This document shows, piece by piece, positions 8,292-17,394 of a DNA stretch of 64,000 nt. Each line of letters opens with the position of its first letter. Position 1 is the stretch's first letter. A program made the translations under genes and the position numbers. Location: NCBI RefSeq assembly GCF_000348905.1, contig NZ_AOFT01000005.1:124001-188000 (forward strand), written 5' to 3'. This stretch comes from Bhargavaea cecembensis DSE10 (lineage in GTDB: Bacteria; Bacillota; Bacilli; Bacillales_A; Planococcaceae). The notes below the pieces were generated by a model. It worked only from the letters and a program-made list of their open reading frames with translations, did not search any database and had not been told where the DNA came from.

Positions 8292-11200
8292 TTACTTCAA
8301 TACAAATTCGCTCGAGCTGTGGCCCGCCTTGGATTTGGTAACCTTGAGGACCGCCGGCATGGCGGATTTAAGCTCCTCGACATGCGAGATCACGCCGACG
8401 ACGCGTCCGTTCCGCTGCAGTCCCACCAGCGCTTCGATCGCCTTCTGCAGCGACTCCGGATCGAGTGATCCGAACCCTTCGTCGATGAACATCGTGTCCA
8501 CGCGGATGTTCCCGCCAAAGCCCTGGATGACATCCGCCATACCAAGGGCCAGGGAAAGTGACGCATTAAACTTCTCCCCGCCGGAAAGTGTCCGTACGTC
8601 CCTTGCCTGGCCCGTGTATGCATCATACACGTCAATGCCGAGGCCGCTCTGCCGCCCGCGTGCTTCCTGCCGGTCGCTCCGGAGCAGTTCGAACTGACCG
8701 TTTGACAGTTCCTTCAGCCGTTCGTTTGCCGCAAGCAAGATCCGCTCCAGGTATTCAATCTGAAGGTAACGCTCGAACGACAGTTTATCGGCGTTCTGTC
8801 CGCGGATGAGGTCATGGAGACCCGCCACCTTGCCGAGTTTTTTCTCCAGCGCTTCCGCTTCGGTTGCGGCTTCCCGCATGGAGGCAATGCCTTTATTGAT
8901 GGTGTTCAGTGTGTTTCGGGAATGGATCAGCCGCTCCTGTGCCAGGTCACATGCAGTTTTCGCTTCTTGTGCCTGCAGGCGGAGAGCGTCCAGGTCCGCA
9001 CGCTCACTGCCATTAAGAGCTGCAGCAAGTTCGCTTTCTCTGATTTTCACGGCATGAAGGTCGTTCTCAAACACACGGATCGCTTCTTCTGCCTCGTCTG
9101 CCAGATGATCGGGCATGAGCGCCGCACGATAGGCATCTTCAGAGCTGAAGGCTGATGCGGCAAGCTTTTCCCGGAAGGCAGCTTCCGTCTCCCGGAGCCG
9201 ATTCTCCGCTTTTTCTTTTTGGCTGAGCGCGAACGAAAGTGCCTGTTCCGCTGCCTTCCGTTTGTCCGCCGCCTCTGTAGCGGCTGTTTCCAGCTTTTCC
9301 TTCAGGCGGTCATGCTTTTCAACCAGTTCGCGGAGCTCTGTCAGAGCCTGATCAAGTGACCGGACATCACCGTAGCCTTCCGGAATCGAACGCTCCAGGC
9401 CGCTGATCATCGCTTCAACAGAGGCGATGCGGCTTGTCGTGCCCGCCAGATCCTCTGTATGCCGTGTCAGTTTGGAAGCATTCTCTTCCGCCTGTTTTCG
9501 GAGGGTCTCCTCATCCTTCCGCAGTGAGGAAAGCCGGTTTCGGCGTGACTTGGCAGTAGAGATTTCACCACGCAGCCGTTCTGCTTGTTCTTTCCTGTTG
9601 GCCAGGATTCCGGCCGCATCCGCAACTTCCAGTCCCCGGCCTGCCATGCCTTCTGCAGATTGCTCCAATAAGCCGTTTTGAATCTTAAGGGCGCCTGCAG
9701 AGCTGATCGCATTTGACTGCGCATTAAGAAATGCCGATTCGGCCTCTTCGAGCTTCATGACATCCGGGCCGTCTGCAGAATCAGCCGGTAAAGGATGTTC
9801 CTTGCTGCCGCATACCGGGCAGGGCGCCCCGTCATGAAGGTGAGCAGCAAGTGATGCCGCCTGGCTGTCCCGGAGCTGTTGTTTCAGTTGCTGCAAAACG
9901 GATTCCGCCTCATCTTTAAGGCGCTCATGACGCTCTGCATCCTCCTGCGCTCTCCTGACCGTCTCCTGGAGACGGATATGTTCTTTTAGGAGCTCACTGT
10001 CCCGCTCGGCTGCCGTGAGCCGTTCGTAAAGTTCTTCAGTTCCGGCAAGGGCCTCTTCAAGAGATGCAATTTCTTGGCGAAGGGATTCCTGTCTGTCCCG
10101 GAACTTACCGGCATCCGAGCGGAGGGATTCCGTCTGTTCGAGCAGCCTTTTTTGATCGGCCCGGGCAGTGGCCAGGTCACGCAGTGCCTGTTCTCGCTCA
10201 TGCAGGCGGGGCCGGGCCTCCTCGAGTCGCTCCGCTTCCCGTCGCTTGGCGTCGGTCAGGGGGTCTTGTTCCCTGGCCTGCAGCGCCCGGGCTGCGGCTT
10301 CTTTTTCTGATTCCTTCGCTGCGGCAAGCGCCAGTTCTGACTGCTTCACAGCCTCAGCAGCCTGTTGCTGCTCCCGCTTGGCATCCGTCCACTTTTCTTC
10401 GGCAGGACGGATCCTTGCCGCGAGGCGTGCAAGATTGACGGCTCGGCGCTTTTCCTCCATTTCAGGAAGGCGGCTATTCAGTGCGGCAAATTGCCGCTTT
10501 TTCTCTTCCCACTCTGCCAGCCTGCTGTTCAGCTCTTGTGCAGTCGACAGTCGACGGTTGGCTTCCGCGAGACCCGCCTCCAGCTGTTCCGCTTCTTTTT
10601 CCAGCCGGTCCGTCTCGTTCAGCCGGCGCTCCTGTTCACCGAACAGCCCCTCAATCACTTTGCCCGCGTTCGGGTGTTCATCGGAAAGGCTGGCGGCCAG
10701 TTCCTCACTGAGGTCCGGCAGCGTGTCCAGCAGATGCCGGGCCTGCCAGGAAATCCGGCCCGATGCTTTTTTCCAATCCGCTTCAACGGAGGATTTTCGT
10801 TCTTTCAGGACCGCTTCCATGTCTTTGTATTTCTTCGTGCGGAAAATCTTCCGGAAGATCTTTTCCTTGTTTTCCGTATCTGAAGTGAGCAGTTTCCGGA
10901 ACTCACCCTGCGGCAGCATGACGATCTGGCTGAACTGGTCATGGCTGAAACCGATCAGCTCGGCCACCTTCGCGTTCACCTCTGTCGTCATCTGGCGGTC
11001 GGTGACGGGCTTTTCCGAATCCCCATCAACCTTGAACAGCTCGATCCGGTCACCGGTCGCGCTTTTGTTTCCGGCTTTTACATGGGGCATGCGGCGTATG
11101 ATCCGATAGGTATCTCCGGCCGAGTCAAACCAGAGCTCGACTTCCGTATGTACCTGGTCGTCCGCAAAGTCGGAGCGGAGGCTCCGGTCTTCGCGCTCCT

Positions 11201-11375
11201 CACCGCTCGCCTTGCCGTACAGGGCATAGCAGATGGCATCAAATATTGAGGTTTTTCCGGAACCGGTCGGACCCGAGATGGCAAAAAGACCCCTGTCCCC
11301 CAGTTCCGTGAAGTCGATCGTTTCGCATTCCTTATAGGGGCCGAATGCCGTCATCTTCAGCTTCAGCGGTTTCAT
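8292..11375 (-). CDS. sbcC: Nuclease SbcCD subunit C (Rad50-like ATPase)
   Basis: An SMC-like ATPase of 1027 residues. The N-terminal Walker A is GPTGSGKTS near residue 35. Two long Glu/Arg-rich coiled coils flank the zinc hook CPVCG (about residue 510), where two subunits join. The C-terminal half has the signature LSGGEKF and Walker B-like MFIDEGFGSLD. With SbcD it forms the nuclease that opens hairpins and cleans protein-blocked DNA ends. The start overlaps the sbcD stop by four bases (ATGA). Long open frames on the opposite strand come from the coiled-coil codon bias and are not genes. Confidence 0.96.
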   Translation of the reverse strand: MKPLKLKMTAFGPYKECETIDFTELGDRGLFAISGPTGSGKTSIFDAICYALYGKASGEEREDRSLRSDFADDQVHTEVELWFDSAGDTYRIIRRMPHVKAGNKSATGDRIELFKVDGDSEKPVTDRQMTTEVNAKVAELIGFSHDQFSQIVMLPQGEFRKLLTSDTENKEKIFRKIFRTKKYKDMEAVLKERKSSVEADWKKASGRISWQARHLLDTLPDLSEELAASLSDEHPNAGKVIEGLFGEQERRLNETDRLEKEAEQLEAGLAEANRRLSTAQELNSRLAEWEEKKRQFAALNSRLPEMEEKRRAVNLARLAARIRPAEEKWTDAKREQQQAAEAVKQSELALAAAKESEKEAAARALQAREQDPLTDAKRREAERLEEARPRLHEREQALRDLATARADQKRLLEQTESLRSDAGKFRDRQESLRQEIASLEEALAGTEELYERLTAAERDSELLKEHIRLQETVRRAQEDAERHERLKDEAESVLQQLKQQLRDSQAASLAAHLHDGAPCPVCGSKEHPLPADSADGPDVMKLEEAESAFLNAQSNAISSAGALKIQNGLLEQSAEGMAGRGLEVADAAGILANRKEQAERLRGEISTAKSRRNRLSSLRKDEETLRKQAEENASKLTRHTEDLAGTTSRIASVEAMISGLERSIPEGYGDVRSLDQALTELRELVEKHDRLKEKLETAATEAADKRKAAEQALSFALSQKEKAENRLRETEAAFREKLAASAFSSEDAYRAALMPDHLADEAEEAIRVFENDLHAVKIRESELAAALNGSERADLDALRLQAQEAKTACDLAQERLIHSRNTLNTINKGIASMREAATEAEALEKKLGKVAGLHDLIRGQNADKLSFERYLQIEYLERILLAANERLKELSNGQFELLRSDRQEARGRQSGLGIDVYDAYTGQARDVRTLSGGEKFNASLSLALGMADVIQGFGGNIRVDTMFIDEGFGSLDPESLQKAIEALVGLQRNGRVVGVISHVEELKSAMPAVLKVTKSKAGHSSSEFVLK

Positions 11376-12544
11376 CGTCTTACCGCCTCCTTCACTGTCT
11401 CGCGCTCATCCGCCAGCAGCTCATCCAGCACGCTCCGGAACAGCTCTTCGGTCTCCTCATCAGGCGCACTGCCGGTGATTTCCTCGTGGAATGCCCGGAA
11501 CATGGCGGCATCATCCATCTCTTCCGTCCGTCTGCCCGGCTTGTCCGTTCCATCAGGCCGGACAGGCATCACCCGGGAAACATGGAGGGCGTTCGGGAAG
11601 ACGGAACGGATCCGCTCCATCGGATAAAGGACAGGCGCTTCATCAAGCAGACGGACGAATACATAGTCATCCGAATGCGGCATTTCAAGAATTTCGGCCA
11701 GCGTCCCCTCAACTGTTCTCATGTCACGCCGCGGGTTCAGCGGACGGTGTTCAGCAGTTATCTGCCCCTCGCCGTCGATTTCCACGCAAAGGAAGCCCTT
11801 GTTGTGGGTTTCCTCGGAAATCGAATACTTCAGAGGGGATCCGGAGTAGCGGACCGCCGGGCTTCCGACCGAATGGGCCCGGTGAAGGTGGCCGAGTGCC
11901 GTGTAATGGAACTTGCCGAAGCGCCCCGCATCCACGTATTCCGCCCCTCCGACAGACAGCGGGCGTTCGGATGTGCTTGTGTTCTCCTCAGGCTCTGCGC
12001 CGGGTGTCACGAATGCATGTCCGATCAGCACGTGGCGCGCTGCCTGATCAAGATTCCCGCAGCGGCGTTCCAGCAGGCAACGCATCGCCTCATCATGGTT
12101 CGTAACCGAATCGTCTTCATAAAGCGCACGAACGACCGACGGGTCGGCAAACGGCACACAGTGGAAATGAACTTCACCATGCTCGTCTTCCAGGATGACC
12201 GGAGCGGGATCCGGCTCCAGGATACCGGTCATATGAAACCCCTTTTCCTTCATAAAGCCGCTGCCGAAATGAAGACGGTTCGGACTGTCATGGTTGCCTG
12301 CAACCGCAATAACCGGAATTCCGAGCCCGAGCACAATTTCCGAAAGTACGTCATCAAGCAGGCGGACCGCATCCGTCGGCGGCACAGCCCGGTCGTACAG
12401 ATCACCTGCGATGATGATGGCATCCGGCCGTTCTGTCCGTGCGGCTTCGGTCAGTTGCTCAAGGACATGGCGCTGATCCTCCGTCATATGTACCCCCTGG
12501 ACGATCTTGCCCAGATGCCAGTCGGCCGTATGGAAGAATTTCAT
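11372..12544 (-). CDS. sbcD: Nuclease SbcCD subunit D (Mre11-like)
   Basis: A metallophosphoesterase with all phosphoesterase motifs in order: TADWHLGK (residues 5-12), AGDLYDRA, VAGNHDSPNR, IGHAF and ALGHLHR. These bind two metal ions, usually manganese, and give SbcD its exo- and endonuclease activity. The C-terminal about 100 residues should form the capping region that contacts SbcC. It is the first gene of a two-gene operon. Confidence 0.96.
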   Translation of the reverse strand: MKFFHTADWHLGKIVQGVHMTEDQRHVLEQLTEAARTERPDAIIIAGDLYDRAVPPTDAVRLLDDVLSEIVLGLGIPVIAVAGNHDSPNRLHFGSGFMKEKGFHMTGILEPDPAPVILEDEHGEVHFHCVPFADPSVVRALYEDDSVTNHDEAMRCLLERRCGNLDQAARHVLIGHAFVTPGAEPEENTSTSERPLSVGGAEYVDAGRFGKFHYTALGHLHRAHSVGSPAVRYSGSPLKYSISEETHNKGFLCVEIDGEGQITAEHRPLNPRRDMRTVEGTLAEILEMPHSDDYVFVRLLDEAPVLYPMERIRSVFPNALHVSRVMPVRPDGTDKPGRRTEEMDDAAMFRAFHEEITGSAPDEETEELFRSVLDELLADERETVKEAVRR

Positions 12545-12629
12545 CTTTTTCCCACCTTTTCTTCCGAGTCTTTTCTATTCATATGATTATAGACCATCTC
12601 AGGCCTCTCGCACAGGACCGGTTTCCGGC

Positions 12630-13088
12630 TCAATTAGTTTCTTCGAAACGCAGGACTTCCGCCTCGAGGCCGACCTCGACATTCCCTCTGATGGCCCGGC
12701 TGATCATGCAGGACGTCTCCGCCTTTTCCGTAAGTCGCCTGGCAAGGGAAAGCTTCTTCTCGTCTGTCCCCGCAGTTAGCACAAGCTTTGGCTTGTGCAC
12801 AATCTTCTTATAGGTAAAGACCCCGTTCGTCACATCCACGGTTGCCTCGGAATCCATCGTGAGCGCCTCCTTGTCGATGCCGGAACGCTCCAGCATGGCA
12901 GCAAGCGTGATGATATAGCAGGTCGCAGCAGCCCCCAGAAGCATCTCATCCGGATTCGTCCCGACGCCCGGTCCATCCATTTCCGGAGGGATGGAAATCT
13001 TCGTCTTCAGATTTCCTGACTCAATCTCACCCACATCGTTCCGAAGGCCCGGCCAATCCGCTTTCAGTTTAAAGATATGTTCTGCCAT
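12630..13088 (-). CDS. OsmC/Ohr-family protein
   Basis: A 152-residue OsmC-fold protein. The two peroxidatic-type cysteines are visible in AAATCYIITLAAML (about residue 57) and AETSCMISRAI (about 128). The spacing fits the OsmC/Ohr family, which reduces organic hydroperoxides. The N-terminal segment ends in GVGTNPDEMLLGAAATCY, as in the Bacillales YhfA-like subgroup. It is a separate unit from sbcDC, with 85 bp between. Which peroxide it uses cannot be told from the sequence. Confidence 0.85.
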   Translation of the reverse strand: MAEHIFKLKADWPGLRNDVGEIESGNLKTKISIPPEMDGPGVGTNPDEMLLGAAATCYIITLAAMLERSGIDKEALTMDSEATVDVTNGVFTYKKIVHKPKLVLTAGTDEKKLSLARRLTEKAETSCMISRAIRGNVEVGLEAEVLRFEETN

Positions 13089-13183
13089 GGAATCACCTCT
13101 CTCTTATTCTTCATGGTAGAACAGATGTGCGTAAATTGGCAAGAACTATCAAACACAAAACATTCCCATGGTGTTCTAAGATT

Positions 13184-13306
13184 TTATGTTGTTCCTTGTC
13201 CTCTTCCTCCGAAGGCACCGATTCGCTCTTCGTGTTTTTCCGCCTGGCCTTCCAACTTTAAAACCCTCGCGAGCATGGAGAGATCATTCCCTACTTTTCC
13301 AGGCAT
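13184..13306 (-). CDS. Possible 40-residue protein
   Basis: A short frame starts with ATG six bases after the run GGGAGGGAGAGG and encodes a basic peptide beginning MPGKVGNDLSMLARVLKLEG and ending in a Gly/Arg-rich tail. I do not recognise it. Support is only the ribosome site and an amphipathic helical look. It lies downstream of, and in the same direction as, the 80-residue unknown gene, separated from it by a terminator-like hairpin. The frame could be chance. Confidence 0.3.
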   Translation of the reverse strand: MPGKVGNDLSMLARVLKLEGQAEKHEERIGAFGGRGQGTT

Positions 13307-13342
13307 CCTCTCCCTCCCACTCTTGAGATTCGAGCAACATAA

Positions 13343-13366
13343 AAGAGCGCCCGTGTGGACACTCTT
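13343..13366 (-). terminator. Imperfect terminator hairpin after the 80-residue gene
   Basis: AAGAGCGCCC pairs imperfectly (two mismatches) with GGACACTCTT. The same left arm recurs at 14186-14195 with a better right arm, so the two hairpins look like copies. Confidence 0.5.
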
Positions 13367-13386
13367 ATTTTCTGCTATGGCTGTTC

Positions 13387-13629
13387 TTAATCCCGCTTCG
13401 TCATAAACCTCTCATATGCAATAGACTCTTCATCAAGAGCAGCAGCTAATATTTTTTCTATAGCAACAAGGTATACAGCGGCGTATTCTGCATCGCCTGC
13501 ATTTGCCTTTTCTATCCCCTTGGGCAAATCCTCAAGCAAGAGTTCTAGCTTTCGCCGTACTCGTACACGAGAGTCACCCAGGTAATTGTCCTCTATTAAT
13601 TTTATGAACTGGTTTTCGTCATCACTCAT
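13387..13629 (-). CDS. Unknown 80-residue acidic helical protein
   Basis: ATG preceded by AAGGAG at a normal distance. The product is rich in Leu, Glu and Arg (IKLIEDNYLGDSRVRVRRKL, then AVYLVAIEKILAAALDEES) and looks like a small all-helical cytoplasmic protein. No family is recognised. Its base composition, and that of the next gene, is clearly more AT-rich than the surrounding housekeeping genes, which hints at separate acquisition. The ribosome site and even helix periodicity make it likely to be real. Confidence 0.6.
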   Translation of the reverse strand: MSDDENQFIKLIEDNYLGDSRVRVRRKLELLLEDLPKGIEKANAGDAEYAAVYLVAIEKILAAALDEESIAYERFMTKRD

Positions 13630-13733
13630 AACTTTTGTACTCCTTAAGATACTATTGTCGACTAATAATAGGCTATCTGCTTCATTTCGGCAATTACTCC
13701 CTTTTTCCCTTTAGAAATATTAAATAATTAAAT

Positions 13734-13758
13734 AAGCACCCAAAACGGGTGCTTTTCA
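13734..13758 (-). terminator. Terminator after the 86-residue gene
   Basis: Perfect 8-bp stem AAGCACCC/GGGTGCTT with a 5-nt loop. On the minus strand it is followed by ATTTAATT rather than a pure T run, so efficiency is uncertain. Confidence 0.65.
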
Positions 13759-13805
13759 TGACCTTTTCCTTACATTATAGACATCTTATGGTCGCTTTCA
13801 CTTAA

Positions 13806-14066
13806 TCATTTCAACTTACGAAGGACCGTACCGTTATCATCCATGTGGATGACTTCAAAGGCGCCAGTGTGGACATAGTAGCTTTCGCCAACCCAGACAA
13901 CGGGATCCGAAATAATCTCTCCGCTTGTCCTATATCGGAAAAGAAAATTCAGGACGGCTTCATTTTTCGTCTGAATCTCCAGGTAAATCCCGTTTCCAAC
14001 AATGGTGCCTTGTGCAACTCGTTCCCAGTCCCCAAATGCAATTCTACGAAATTCTGTTTTATTCAT
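13806..14066 (-). CDS. Unknown 86-residue protein with a decayed paralogue next door
   Basis: ATG follows GGAAGGGGG. The protein begins MNKTEFRRIAFGDWERVAQG and has alternating hydrophobic and polar residues (YLEIQTKNEAVLNFLFRYRT), suggesting a small beta-rich fold. It has no signal peptide or membrane segment. I do not recognise the family. A degenerate copy sits 150 bp upstream. Like its 80-residue neighbour it is AT-richer than the flanks, so this pocket may be an acquired or fast-evolving cluster. No toxin or immunity motif is visible. Confidence 0.65.
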   Translation of the reverse strand: MNKTEFRRIAFGDWERVAQGTIVGNGIYLEIQTKNEAVLNFLFRYRTSGEIISDPVVWVGESYYVHTGAFEVIHMDDNGTVLRKLK

Positions 14067-14185
14067 CGGAGTGTCCCCCTTCCAATGTCATCATTTTACA
14101 CCTTAAAGTGGGGTTTTTAATACATCTTTGTTTCGATTTGTCGAAGCTGCTCAATTGGTTTCGGGGAACAATGTTTTGAAAACAA

Positions 14186-14210
14186 AAGAGCGCCCGTTAT
14201 GGACGCTCTT
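14186..14210 (-). terminator. Terminator after the decayed paralogue
   Basis: AAGAGCGCCC pairs with GGACGCTCTT (one mismatch, 5-nt loop), with a T run on the minus strand. Its left arm and flanking bases match the hairpin at 13343. Confidence 0.75.
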
Positions 14211-14216
14211 GCATAC

Positions 14217-14400
14217 TCACTTGACCTTCAGCAATACAGTGCCTAAGTCATACATGTCGCTCCAGGCAACAGCATTTGAAATAACCTCCCCGCTAGTCTT
14301 GCGCCGAGAAAGAAATGATAAAACAGCTTTGTTGCTAGCCTCCTGGATGTTGTGTCTCATGCTTGAGGGCGTACCGACAGTTGGATGCTTCGATAACCGT
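14217..14400 (-). pseudogene. Remnant paralogue of the 86-residue gene
   Basis: The C-terminal part of a minus-strand frame reads NKAVLSFLSRRKTSGEVISN then AVAWSDMYDLGTVLLKVK. This aligns with NEAVLNFLFRYRTSGEIISD then PVVWVGESYYV and NGTVLRKLK of the intact neighbour. About 15 central residues around the YYVHTGAFEV segment are missing. Upstream of about 14400 the similarity fades, and no start codon with a ribosome site is positioned for it. I read it as a duplicated and then deleted gene; the 5' limit given is approximate. Confidence 0.6.
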
Positions 14401-14501
14401 CGGACAGGGTTTCCCGTATTGAGCACCGTCACAATCGGACAGTGCGCCTTACGCATACTGGTTTTCGAGCTGGCACAATGCATTCCCAATCCAAACACCA
14501 A

Positions 14502-14529
14502 ACACCCGCCATCCATGAATGGCGGGTGT
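14502..14529 (-). terminator. Terminator of the ALDH-DUF779 unit
   Basis: Perfect 11-bp stem ACACCCGCCAT with its complement and a 6-nt loop; TTTGGTGTTT follows on the minus strand. Confidence 0.85.
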
Positions 14530-14534
14530 CACTT

Positions 14535-14891
14535 TTAAATACCGAGCGCTTCAGTCTCATCTTTCGTAAAGGCACGGGATCGCGAGAGGAATCTCTTCCC
14601 CTCCACCCCTTCCAGGGAGAACATGCCTCCCCGTCCGTCGACGACATCGATAATGACCTGGGTGTGCTTCCAGTAGTCATACTGGTTTTTATTCATATAG
14701 AACTTGGCACCGGCGATTTCGCCGAGGAGGACATCCTGGCTGCCGATCATCAGGTCGCCTTCGGGGTAGCACATCGGGGACGATCCGTCGCAGCAGCCGC
14801 CGGACTGGTGGAACATGACCGGTCCATGCTTTTCCTGCAGCTTCCGGATCAGCCCGATCGCTTCATCCGTTGCGGTGACGCGTTCGACCAT
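14535..14891 (-). CDS. DUF779 protein linked to aldehyde dehydrogenase
   Basis: The 118-residue product matches DUF779 in layout. A Cys-rich segment HQSGGCCDGSSPMCYPEGD (about residues 28-46) is followed by YMNKNQYDYWKHTQVIIDVVDGRGGMFSLE. Members of this family sit almost always beside acetaldehyde-type dehydrogenases, as here (19-bp gap, same strand). The role is unknown; the Cys-Cys-Asp cluster could bind a metal, but that is inference. Ribosome site GGAGGGTTTC precedes the start. Confidence 0.85.
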   Translation of the reverse strand: MVERVTATDEAIGLIRKLQEKHGPVMFHQSGGCCDGSSPMCYPEGDLMIGSQDVLLGEIAGAKFYMNKNQYDYWKHTQVIIDVVDGRGGMFSLEGVEGKRFLSRSRAFTKDETEALGI

Positions 14892-14910
14892 TTGAAACCC
14901 TCCTTCCGGA

Positions 14911-16452
14911 TCAGAAGAAGCCCTGTTTGTTCTCGTCGTAGCTGACGAGGAGGTTCTTCGTCTGCTGATAGTGCGAGAGCATCATCTGGTGTGTTTCGCG
15001 GCCGATGCCGGACATCTTGTATCCGCCGAATGCTGCGTGAGCCGGATAGACATGGTAGCAGTTCGTCCAGACACGGCCGGCCTGGATGCCTCGGCCCATC
15101 TTGTAGGCGGTGTTCGTGTCACGGGACCAGACAGCCGCGCCGAGGCCGTAGAGCGTGTCGTTCGCGATCTCAAGCGCTTCTTCGGCGTCCTTGAACGTTG
15201 TGACGGCCACGACCGGCCCGAAGATCTCTTCCTGGAAGATGCGCATCTTGTTATTGCCCTTGAAGACAGTCGGCTTGACGTAATAGCCTTCCGAGAGTTC
15301 TCCTTCAAGCTGGTTCTGCTCGCCGCCTGTCAGGCATTCTGCGCCTTCTTCCTTGCCGATCTTCAGGTAGGAGAGGATCTTCTCCAATTGCTCGTTGGAT
15401 GCCTGTGCACCCATCATGACATCCGGATCCAGCGGGTTGCCGGTCTTGATCGCTTCGACACGCTTGATGGCGCGCTCGATGAACTTGTCATAGATGGATT
15501 CCTGAATCAGTGCACGTGATGGGCATGTGCACACTTCGCCCTGGTTGAGCGCGAACATGACGAACCCTTCGACCGCCTTGTCGAGGAAGGCATCGTCTTC
15601 TTCGAACACGTCTTCAAAGAAGATATTCGGCGACTTGCCGCCCAGCTCGAGCGTGACCGGAATCAGGTTCTGGGACGCATACTGCATGATCAGGCGGCCG
15701 GTTGTCGTCTCGCCCGTGAACGCGATCTTGCTGATGCGCGGATTGGACGCGAGCGGCTTGCCGGCTTCAAGGCCGAAGCCGTTGACGACGTTGATCACGC
15801 CTGCAGGAAGAAGGTCTTCGATCAGCTCGACCAGCACCATGATCGACGCAGGTGTCTGCTCGGCCGGCTTCAGGACGACACAGTTCCCTGCCGCAAGCGC
15901 CGGTGCGAGCTTCCAGACCGCCATGAGTATCGGGAAGTTCCACGGGATGATCTGTCCGACTACGCCGAGCGGCTCATGGAAATGATAGGCGACCGTGTTC
16001 TCGTCGATTTGGCTGATGCCGCCTTCCTGGGAACGCAGCGCGCCTGCAAAGTAGCGGAAATGGTCGATGGCAAGCGGGATATCGGCGTTCAGCGGTTCAC
16101 GGACCGCTTTTCCGTTGTCCCATGTTTCCGCGACGGCCAGCATTTCAATATTTTCTTCCATGCGGTCCGCGATTTTCAGGAGGATCCTGGAGCGCTCCTG
16201 GACGGAAGTCTTGCCCCAGGCATCCTTGGCGGCATGCGCGGCGTCAAGCGCCTTCTCAATGTCCTCTTCCGTGGAACGTGCCACTTTCGTGAACACCTGG
16301 CCCGTCACCGGGGTGATGTTGTCGAAGTACTCACCTTTGGCAGGGGGGACCCACTGCCCTCCGATATAGTTGTCGTACTTCTCCCGGAAGTTGACTTTCG
16401 CACCTTCCGTGTTCGGCTTCGCATAAACCCGGGACTTGATCACTTCTACCAT
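14911..16452 (-). CDS. Aldehyde dehydrogenase, AcoD/ExaC type
   Basis: A complete NAD(P)-dependent aldehyde dehydrogenase of 513 residues. The general base is E269 in [11 protein letters not shown] and the catalytic thiol is C308 in [14 protein letters not shown]. The cofactor segments are [19 protein letters not shown] and [10 protein letters not shown]. The C-terminal [17 protein letters not shown] motif is also present. The closest relatives by pattern are acetaldehyde dehydrogenases of the AcoD/ExaC group, which often pair with DUF779. The likely job is oxidation of acetaldehyde or similar short aldehydes to the acid. Substrate range cannot be fixed from sequence. Confidence 0.92.
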   Translation of the reverse strand: MVEVIKSRVYAKPNTEGAKVNFREKYDNYIGGQWVPPAKGEYFDNITPVTGQVFTKVARSTEEDIEKALDAAHAAKDAWGKTSVQERSRILLKIADRMEENIEMLAVAETWDNGKAVREPLNADIPLAIDHFRYFAGALRSQEGGISQIDENTVAYHFHEPLGVVGQIIPWNFPILMAVWKLAPALAAGNCVVLKPAEQTPASIMVLVELIEDLLPAGVINVVNGFGLEAGKPLASNPRISKIAFTGETTTGRLIMQYASQNLIPVTLELGGKSPNIFFEDVFEEDDAFLDKAVEGFVMFALNQGEVCTCPSRALIQESIYDKFIERAIKRVEAIKTGNPLDPDVMMGAQASNEQLEKILSYLKIGKEEGAECLTGGEQNQLEGELSEGYYVKPTVFKGNNKMRIFQEEIFGPVVAVTTFKDAEEALEIANDTLYGLGAAVWSRDTNTAYKMGRGIQAGRVWTNCYHVYPAHAAFGGYKMSGIGRETHQMMLSHYQQTKNLLVSYDENKQGFF

Positions 16453-16577
16453 TTGTTCATTCCTCCCATTCTTGTATGCGCTTTCTTCTTGCTATTATCT
16501 ATATTGTCAGAAAGCACAGAACTTTTCAACCTCTATTTCTTCTTTGGTGGAAATCAGGTTGCCGCGCACCAAGAAAT

Positions 16578-16615
16578 AGAACCGCAGCCCTTATATACAT
16601 ATGAGCGGCGGTCCT
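16578..16615 (-). terminator. Probable terminator of the GNAT-metalloprotease pair
   Basis: Imperfect 13-bp inverted repeat (AGAACCGCAGCCC against GAGCGGCGGTCCT). On the minus strand it is followed by ATTTCTT, so it is weaker than most hairpins in the window. Confidence 0.4.
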
Positions 16616-16656
16616 GTTTATGACAGAATCTATTATAGTCGAAATCTTCAGTTCAA

Positions 16657-17394
16657 TCAGATTTCTATTTCGAAGTATTCAGTCAGAGGGAGTTCCCTTC
16701 CCCCTTCATGCCAGTTGTTGTATTTCCTGAACACCGCATGGGCGCTGCCGTTCTCCCGTTCCACCAGCTCACTGACCGCGAGAAAGCTGCGCCAGTAATC
16801 AAACATGATCGAAGGCAGCGTCCCCTCATAGGATGCCGCACCGAAGTCATCAAGCGGATGTTTTCCGTAACGATCCTTCAGTGCATGGTAAAGGGCCCGC
16901 TCGGTTGCTGTTACTTTATTGAAGTAGGCTTCTCCGAGCAGATGCCGGCGCGGCAGGTAAAAGCACATGCCTTCCTCAAACCAGATGGCATCCGTGCGCT
17001 CGTCCTCAAAATCGTCGGGGAACAGGTCGAGGTGATGGGTCAGTTCATGGGCGAGGATATCCAGCAGCTGCGCTTCGCCGACCGATTCATAAAACGATCT
17101 CACTTCCGGAAGGTCCTCTCCGTCCATCTGTTCAAACATGATCCGCTTCCATTCCTCCTGATCCGGGCACATAAAGATCAGGTTCTCTCTTGTATAGGCA
17201 GGTATCGGGACATTTCCGAACACATCCCGCGCAAGTTCCCCGCTCGTCCACACTACGGCCTTCGGAACTTCCGTAAGGCCGAACGCATTGCGGAGAAACG
17301 CTTCGTAGGAACCGAGCCGCATCGTGAGCCGTTTGGCTGTTGTTTCGTAAGCAGCCCCTTTTCCAGGAGTTTCGAAAGCGAAAACTGATTTCAT
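16657..17394 (-). CDS. Putative zinc metalloprotease (HExxH gluzincin type)
   Basis: The active-site helix HELTH at residues 116-120 is followed 21 residues on by WFEEGMCFYLP, the arrangement of gluzincin peptidases: two His ligands, catalytic Glu117 and a downstream Glu as third ligand. No signal peptide or membrane segment is seen, so it probably acts in the cytoplasm. The 245-residue length fits the single-domain M1-like/DUF proteins of Bacillales. Its ATG overlaps the GNAT stop by four bases, so the two are co-translated. The substrate is unknown. Confidence 0.7.
   Translation of the reverse strand: MKSVFAFETPGKGAAYETTAKRLTMRLGSYEAFLRNAFGLTEVPKAVVWTSGELARDVFGNVPIPAYTRENLIFMCPDQEEWKRIMFEQMDGEDLPEVRSFYESVGEAQLLDILAHELTHHLDLFPDDFEDERTDAIWFEEGMCFYLPRRHLLGEAYFNKVTATERALYHALKDRYGKHPLDDFGAASYEGTLPSIMFDYWRSFLAVSELVERENGSAHAVFRKYNNWHEGGRELPLTEYFEIEI

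Noticed and set aside
10168..11109. Ser/Arg-rich rightward frame of 313 codons
   Set aside because: Shadow of the sbcC coiled coil; no family resemblance and no ribosome site.
13077..13406. Rightward frame of 109 codons
   Set aside because: It runs from the OsmC start across hairpins into the next gene, with no ribosome site.
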